Of a stretch of 11,246 nt of DNA, positions 6,969 to 11,246 are shown piece by piece. Position 1 is the first letter of the stretch; each line of letters starts with the position of its first letter. A model generated the notes under the pieces. The model searched no databases. It saw nothing but the letters and a program-made list of their open reading frames with translations, and was not told where the DNA came from. Location of the stretch: positions 1 to 11,246 of the forward strand of contig JAAZXP010000037.1 in assembly GCA_014240055.1 (NCBI GenBank), read 5' to 3'. The stretch is from Methanobacteriota archaeon. Its GTDB lineage: Archaea; Thermoplasmatota; Poseidoniia; MGIII; CG-Epi1. A program made the position numbers and the translations under genes.

Positions 6969-6979
6969 TTAAAAATAAT
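6966..6979 (-). terminator. Possible T-rich terminator after aspS
   Basis: Read on the minus strand just past the aspS TAG stop, the sequence is ATTATTTTTAATTA. Oligo-T runs like this end many archaeal transcripts. It fills the 11-nt gap between convergent genes and includes the stop of the opposite one. Low confidence, since short A/T runs are common here. Confidence 0.25.
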
Positions 6980-8263
6980 CTAGGGTGTCATACGAGTTCT
7001 ATCTCTCGGGAACAAAACACATTCTCTTACATTTTTAGCGCCGGCAAAAGTCATTGCCAATCTATCTAAGCCTAATCCCCAACCTGCATGTGGTGGCATC
7101 CCATATCTAAATGGATCTAAGTAATGATTAAACCCTTCTGGATCTAATCCTTGTTCCTTTAATCTTTCTCTAAGCAAATTAACATCATGTACTCTTTGAC
7201 CTCCAGAAGTCATTTCAACTTCATTAAACATGAAATCAAAGCCTCGACTATATTTTGGATCATCATCTGGTTGTATGTAGAAAGGTTTGAGTGATAATGG
7301 CCATTTTGTTATGAAGTAAAAACCATTCATCTGTTGAGCAATTTCTCTTGTGGCTTCCATAGATAAATCTTCACCCCATTCAACTTTACCGTTTGACATC
7401 TCAATAGCTTCATCATAAGTTATCCTTGGTAATGGTAATTCTAGTTCAATAGGTGCCATTCCCAGCGTTTCTAGGGCTTCTGTCTCTTTTGCAACTGCTC
7501 TTGCCGCACTATCTACTAATCTTTCCATTACGCCCATTACGACGTCGTCATCAGCAAATGACATTTCAATATCTATTGATATGAATTCATTCAAGTGTCT
7601 AGGTGTGTTGTGTTCTTCAGCCCTAAATGCGGGACCTATCTCGTATACTCTTTCTAATCCACCACTCATTAACATTTGTTTGTATAGTTGAGGAGACTGA
7701 GCTAAATATGCCGTCTTATCGAAATATTTCATCTCAAATAAGGAAGTTCCACCTTCTGTGGCAGAGGCTATAATTTTTGGAGTTTGCACTTCTAGAAACT
7801 TTTCTTTTCTAAGGTGTTTATGAACAGCACCAGATACTGCAGCTCTGATTTGAAAATTCGCAGCAATAGACTTTTTTCGAAGATCGAGATATCTAGCATT
7901 TAATCTGGTTTCGATTTCACTGTCTATCTTGTCGATTACTCCTAAAGGAAGTGGCGTTTCAGCTTCATTTAAGATTTCCAGATTGTCAGGCAACATTTCA
8001 ACACCACCTGGTGCTTCTTTGTTTTCTTTAATAATTCCTCTAACTAAAACAATTGATTCACGATTGATGCTGGTCCATTTCTTGAAATCTTCAGTCTCTA
8101 ATTTCTTTTTTAGTAATGTTAACTGGATAACGCCAGTAATATCTCTTAATTGAAGGAACGCGATACCACCTAGATTCCGTGTATCTTGTAACCAACCGCA
8201 TAGAGTTTGTTCTGAACCGAAGTCCTTGCTTTCAATTTCGCCGCATTTTCGAGTGTATAACAT
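6980..8263 (-). CDS. aspS: Aspartyl-tRNA synthetase, archaeal type
   Basis: The 427-residue protein is a class IIb synthetase of archaeal/eukaryotic type, without the bacterial insertion domain. The N-terminal OB-fold anticodon-binding domain (about 15-105) contains GWLQDTRNLGG at 23-33. The catalytic domain shows the TEGGTSLF loop (169-176), QSPQLYKQ (189-196), motif 2 FRAEEHNTPRHLNEF (213-227) with its ATP-binding Arg, and motif 3 GWGLGLDRL (394-402). The C-terminal LFPRDRTRMTP is family-typical. It charges tRNA with aspartate. Two positions known to set tRNA specificity in archaeal AspRS (Trp26 and Lys85 in the discriminating Thermococcus enzyme) are Gln26 and Pro85 here, suggesting possible activity on tRNA-Asn as well. 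It starts 3 nt after the aRF1 stop, so it is co-transcribed with that gene. Confidence 0.97.
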   Translation of the reverse strand: MLYTRKCGEIESKDFGSEQTLCGWLQDTRNLGGIAFLQLRDITGVIQLTLLKKKLETEDFKKWTSINRESIVLVRGIIKENKEAPGGVEMLPDNLEILNEAETPLPLGVIDKIDSEIETRLNARYLDLRKKSIAANFQIRAAVSGAVHKHLRKEKFLEVQTPKIIASATEGGTSLFEMKYFDKTAYLAQSPQLYKQMLMSGGLERVYEIGPAFRAEEHNTPRHLNEFISIDIEMSFADDDVVMGVMERLVDSAARAVAKETEALETLGMAPIELELPLPRITYDEAIEMSNGKVEWGEDLSMEATREIAQQMNGFYFITKWPLSLKPFYIQPDDDPKYSRGFDFMFNEVEMTSGGQRVHDVNLLRERLKEQGLDPEGFNHYLDPFRYGMPPHAGWGLGLDRLAMTFAGAKNVRECVLFPRDRTRMTP

Positions 8264-8266
8264 AGT

Positions 8267-9385
8267 TTAGCTAATAGGATATCTTAGTATCGCAGCTAGC
8301 CCTCCAAAAGCTTTCTGTAATGAAACTCCATCTTCACTTTCTGTGGAAATGACTGTAACTTCTGCCTTACTATTTTCGGCTAACTCAGCCAAACGAACTA
8401 CAGTGCCTTCTTCAATTCCTTTCATCTTCTCCAAACCTTCAGATATCAGTAGCATGTGTACTGCACCCATGTCAAGGGCCATCTCCACCTGTTTCATACC
8501 ATATGTTGCTAATTTACCAGTAGGTGATAGTACTTCTTTCATGAATCCTTCCATTATCTTTTTCTCCTTAATTAATTGCATTTCAGATAATCTTCCAGAT
8601 CCTCTAGCTACTAATTCTTTCAACCCAGTTTCATCAGTATATCCCGTATCGAAGGAGTCAATTACCATTTTTTGAAGTTCGTGATTCAAATATTCTCTAC
8701 GAATAAAATAATCTTTTGTTGCACCAGGACCTCCTACGATTATTCCTTCAATATTGTTGTTTAGAAAACATTCTGTGGCGGAATGAGCTACCTTCTTATA
8801 CCATTCATGAGCAGCTTCCTCAATTAATCTCTCAAAACGTTGCTTAGACTGCCCACCTTTTCCATGTTTAGATGGAACTTGTGAGAACATATGCTTCAAT
8901 GTGCTGATACTTGCACCTCTAAGAAGACCCAGAGCAGCTTCTGATCTATCTATAACAATCAATCCATATTGCGTTTTGACTTCTCCAAGCTTCTCCAAAG
9001 GTTCTAGAAAAAATCCCGAATCACATCTGTAAAGGAATGTAGGAATAGGTTCAGGAGGTACAACTATTTCTTGAACCATCGTCGTCTGATTACCGCCCTT
9101 TGATACATGGCCGACAAAGAAAACAACTCCATTTTCTGGAGGGTTTTTGTATAGTTTTAATCGAGATGCTATAGATTCAATAGCTGCACTAACATTTTTT
9201 CTGGTTGATTTAGATTTAATGTTAGCCGATTGTGAAGCTTCATTTCTTAGATATGATTGAACATCATATATTTTACGATCGGGGGGAATATACAGACTAA
9301 CTAGTTCAGTTGCATGACCTTTATAGTTTTGTAGTCTTTCAAGGGACTGCTTAAACTCGTACTTCTTTAGAGATTCTGAACTCAC
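8267..9385 (-). CDS. prf1: Peptide chain release factor aRF1, shortened form
   Basis: The 372-residue protein is the archaeal class 1 release factor, which reads all three stop codons and triggers peptide release. Domain 1 carries NIKS at 55-58 and the Y-x-C-x-x-x-F stop-reading motif at 119-125. Domain 2 carries the catalytic GGQ at 177-179. Domain 3 ends with the family-typical AFGGLAAILRYPI. Archaeal homologues are usually about 410-420 residues. Here the C-terminal domain runs from LLISEGLEKMKG (312-323) straight into VVRLAELAENSKAEV (329-343), with no CxxC zinc minidomain between. Translation starts at GTG 9385; an in-frame stop lies just upstream and there is no earlier ATG/GTG, so the N-terminus is well bounded. 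It precedes aspS by 3 nt and follows the exported-protein gene by 36 nt, same strand. Confidence 0.96.
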   Translation of the reverse strand: MSSESLKKYEFKQSLERLQNYKGHATELVSLYIPPDRKIYDVQSYLRNEASQSANIKSKSTRKNVSAAIESIASRLKLYKNPPENGVVFFVGHVSKGGNQTTMVQEIVVPPEPIPTFLYRCDSGFFLEPLEKLGEVKTQYGLIVIDRSEAALGLLRGASISTLKHMFSQVPSKHGKGGQSKQRFERLIEEAAHEWYKKVAHSATECFLNNNIEGIIVGGPGATKDYFIRREYLNHELQKMVIDSFDTGYTDETGLKELVARGSGRLSEMQLIKEKKIMEGFMKEVLSPTGKLATYGMKQVEMALDMGAVHMLLISEGLEKMKGIEEGTVVRLAELAENSKAEVTVISTESEDGVSLQKAFGGLAAILRYPIS

Positions 9386-9421
9386 GCTTGATACCAGTAG
9401 AGCACCTTTTTAGTCGTTGGC

Positions 9422-9985
9422 CTAATAATTATTATGTTTCAAATTAATAGAATAAGAAATATCAAGGGTGGAGGTATTGGCATACTCGACTTCATCCACT
9501 TTTCCATACTCCCAATCGAATACTAAGAAATAATAATCAGAGGGTATGTCTATAATGGGAAAATTTCTTGACAGGTCTTTATCATCTTCATTGATGTTTA
9601 AGGACAAAAATTCTATATTACTAACATCATAATTTTCTTTATCATAGAAATTGTCGTAATTTTGCTGATTTAGAATTAAAATATTAATGTTGACAAACAG
9701 TCCATGATGTTGTATCATAATATCCGAACCCCCACCTTCCACCAGCTCCCAATTTTCGGATTCTGATGAAATTAGTTGTAATATTATACTCATTTCACCT
9801 TCAAGGTATCCAATTTCACAAGCAAAGAAATCGAATCTTTCTACCTCTATTACTTCACTATCACTACAAAAACTAAGATTATAGTGGTTTTTAGTGTAAA
9901 CATTTTGTAGCTCCGGTAGTGTTAAAAATATAAGAATTAAGGCAATAACTATATTTCCACCTCGTTGCCAGTTGCTATCTGTCAT
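9422..9985 (-). CDS. Small exported or membrane-anchored protein of unknown function
   Basis: From ATG 9985 the product has 187 residues: a short polar start, one hydrophobic helix at about 11-26, then an external domain of mostly short strands. The helix could be an uncleaved signal anchor or a signal peptide. The external part is acidic and aromatic-rich. Its end (PSDYYFLVFDW, 148-158, then a strand-rich tail with Asn/Ser/Thr) recalls the closing strands of GOLD/PPC-like beta-sandwich domains in archaeal surface proteins; this is a weak, memory-based resemblance. Cysteines at 40 and 56 could form a disulfide. An upstream in-frame ATG at 10030 would give 202 residues. I prefer 9985 because GAGGAG lies seven bases before it. 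The gene overlaps the end of the upstream membrane-protein gene by 11 nt, so the two are coupled. Confidence 0.75.
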   Translation of the reverse strand: MTDSNWQRGGNIVIALILIFLTLPELQNVYTKNHYNLSFCSDSEVIEVERFDFFACEIGYLEGEMSIILQLISSESENWELVEGGGSDIMIQHHGLFVNINILILNQQNYDNFYDKENYDVSNIEFLSLNINEDDKDLSRNFPIIDIPSDYYFLVFDWEYGKVDEVEYANTSTLDISYSINLKHNNY

Positions 9986-10991
9986 TGTTTTTCTCCTCAT
10001 TAAATTCTTTATTAAAATATTCTTTTTCATCTTCTTCGTAAAAATCTCTTATGGCAAGTCCTTCTTCAGTTCTTTCGGAATTATTGGTTTTTTCTGCTTC
10101 TAAATCTTTTGTTTGATTTATTTCATTAGATGTAGTTGTTGGTTTTCTCATAAAAGCCACAGTTTCTAACAATACAGTTACTATAAGAAAATATGAAGAT
10201 GTAACGAGTGCAGCTTTACTCATCTGTCTTAAAAGTGGTAGTGAAATTAAGTTTAGGTTCAGAATTGAAATTATTATTATGTTAAATAAAACAAATTTTA
10301 AATTGTTTTTCAAAAGAGATGATGCATTAAAAGAAGTAGCCTTCACTTCCTTGGTTGTGCTAAATGAAGGTACTATAGCCCATATAAGATATGGTAATAC
10401 ATATATTACAAAAAGATAAGAGGCTTGATCATTATTGCTGAGCATGGTCCAAGGGAGGATATTAATTTCTGTTAAGTAAAGAACAAGTAAAATTAGTCCG
10501 AAGTTCAAAAAGAAGATTACAACAGGTATTACTTTTTTAGTTATTCCATTTTCAGAAAGCTGTAATGTTAAGCCCTTAACAATAGACATGACTCCTACGT
10601 AAATCATACATGCTCCGAAAAATGTTGTAAAAGTATATTCAAAAAAATAGATTACAATACTTCCAATGGTCATGAATGATAAGCCAAATATTGTAAATGC
10701 TAAGGCCCATTGTTTCTTAGCTTGTTCAATTAATAATTCAGGTTCTTTTTCGATACTCTCTTCATTCGGTTCGTTATCATCTATCTCTTTCCTTTGTGTG
10801 TTAGCACCGTCATTATCAGATGTTTTTTCATCAACTGTTCCTTCTTTTAAATCATATTCAGTATTATCATTCAATTGTGAAGGATCAGGTCTTGCAAATA
10901 TTATAGTTAAAGTAACTAATAATATAGCTCCTAATATCAACCAAAAATAAACTTCTAGAAGATAATTAGCGCTGTCTAGAAGTACGAGCAT
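9975..10991 (-). CDS. Seven-helix membrane protein of unknown function
   Basis: From ATG 10991 the product has 338 residues; a TTG two codons upstream (10997) is an alternative start. Hydrophobic helices lie at about 12-33, 96-117, 120-139, 153-173, 191-208, 231-252 and 261-280. A long, strongly acidic hydrophilic loop (about 36-92) separates helices 1 and 2. The tail (about 282-338) is hydrophilic and rich in Glu, Asn and Lys. No catalytic or transporter motif is apparent and I do not recognise the family. GAGTTGAT, one mismatch from the 16S complement GAGGTGAT, lies directly before the ATG. It is the first protein gene after the 16S 3' end, 83 nt away on the same strand, and its tail overlaps the start of the exported-protein gene. 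The pair may act together at the membrane. Confidence 0.8.
   Translation of the reverse strand: MLVLLDSANYLLEVYFWLILGAILLVTLTIIFARPDPSQLNDNTEYDLKEGTVDEKTSDNDGANTQRKEIDDNEPNEESIEKEPELLIEQAKKQWALAFTIFGLSFMTIGSIVIYFFEYTFTTFFGACMIYVGVMSIVKGLTLQLSENGITKKVIPVVIFFLNFGLILLVLYLTEINILPWTMLSNNDQASYLFVIYVLPYLIWAIVPSFSTTKEVKATSFNASSLLKNNLKFVLFNIIIISILNLNLISLPLLRQMSKAALVTSSYFLIVTVLLETVAFMRKPTTTSNEINQTKDLEAEKTNNSERTEEGLAIRDFYEEDEKEYFNKEFNEEKNNDR
9993..9998 (-). promoter_or_regulatory. Shine-Dalgarno setting the start of the exported protein
   Basis: Read on the minus strand this is GAGGAG, seven bases before ATG 9985 and inside the tail of the upstream membrane-protein gene. It complements the CCTCC at the 16S 3' end seen in this window. 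It decides for the 9985 start over the in-frame ATG at 10030. Confidence 0.7.
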
Positions 10992-11006
10992 TATCAACTC
11001 ATAAAA

Positions 11007-11021
11007 GATATAGATTTAAGG
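11007..11021 (-). promoter_or_regulatory. Possible TATA element for the membrane-protein operon
   Basis: On the minus strand this reads CCTTAAATCTATATC, centred about 23 nt upstream of ATG 10991. It could be a TATA box giving a near-leaderless transcript for the four-gene run toward aspS. Because the 16S gene ends only 83 nt upstream, read-through from the rRNA promoter is an alternative. Spacing and composition only. Confidence 0.3.
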
Positions 11022-11074
11022 ATGTTATGAACATTCGAAATCAATTTAGCGCTAGGCAGCCAACCCTATTTCTT

Positions 11075-11246
<172 letters not shown>

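Noticed and set aside
11047..11054. Palindrome TAGCGCTA downstream of 16S
   Set aside because: Eight-base palindromes occur by chance; the expected processing stem needs the 16S 5' flank, which is outside the window.

Overview
The window is a gene-dense, AT-rich stretch of an archaeal chromosome. Four things show this: an archaeal 16S rRNA 3' end at the right edge, an archaeal-type release factor aRF1 (NIKS and GGQ motifs), a short archaeal-type AspRS, and a Taw2/Tyw2-like wyosine-pathway enzyme. A 16S gene followed by protein genes, not by tRNA-Ala and 23S, fits the Thermoplasmata. With the low G+C and tight packing, I infer a planktonic Poseidoniales (Marine Group II) or Marine Group III relative. 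That placement is inference; archaeal identity is firm.

Layout. (1) 1-1922 looks like a signalling block. A multi-pass membrane protein cut by the left edge (minus strand) diverges from a free-standing Hpt phosphotransfer protein and a response regulator whose C-terminal half is not a DNA-binding domain. (2) 1919-3624, minus strand, is a translationally coupled pair: endonuclease IV (nfo), then a Taw2-like tRNA-modifying enzyme. (3) 3673-5952, plus strand, is NAD kinase plus a 492-residue protein I do not recognise, 3 nt apart. A tRNA-Val(GAC) with encoded CCA follows, then an unusual protein joining a Tudor/agenet-like N-terminal domain to a membrane domain. (4) 11246 down to 6980, minus strand, holds the 16S 3' end, a seven-helix membrane protein, an overlapping single-pass exported protein, aRF1 and aspS. 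Gaps are short enough that the four protein genes could share a transcript.

How it fits together. Region 4 holds three translation components (16S, aRF1, AspRS), and tRNA-Val and Taw2 add tRNA supply and modification. The Hpt and regulator form a plausible phosphorelay module, possibly with the divergent membrane protein as sensor, but the kinase domain is not visible. Start contexts are mixed: some genes have clear Shine-Dalgarno matches to the CCTCC of the 16S tail (nfo, the exported protein), while others have none and may be leaderless.

No mobile element, CRISPR array, integrase or phage gene is visible, and no gene-free stretch exceeds 300 bases. I do not see a clear new defence or metabolic system. 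The most notable points are an aRF1 that lacks the usual zinc minidomain, an AspRS with a mixed tRNA-specificity signature (Gln26 with Pro85), the Tudor-like membrane protein, the phosphorelay with a non-DNA-binding output, and the orphan 16S layout.
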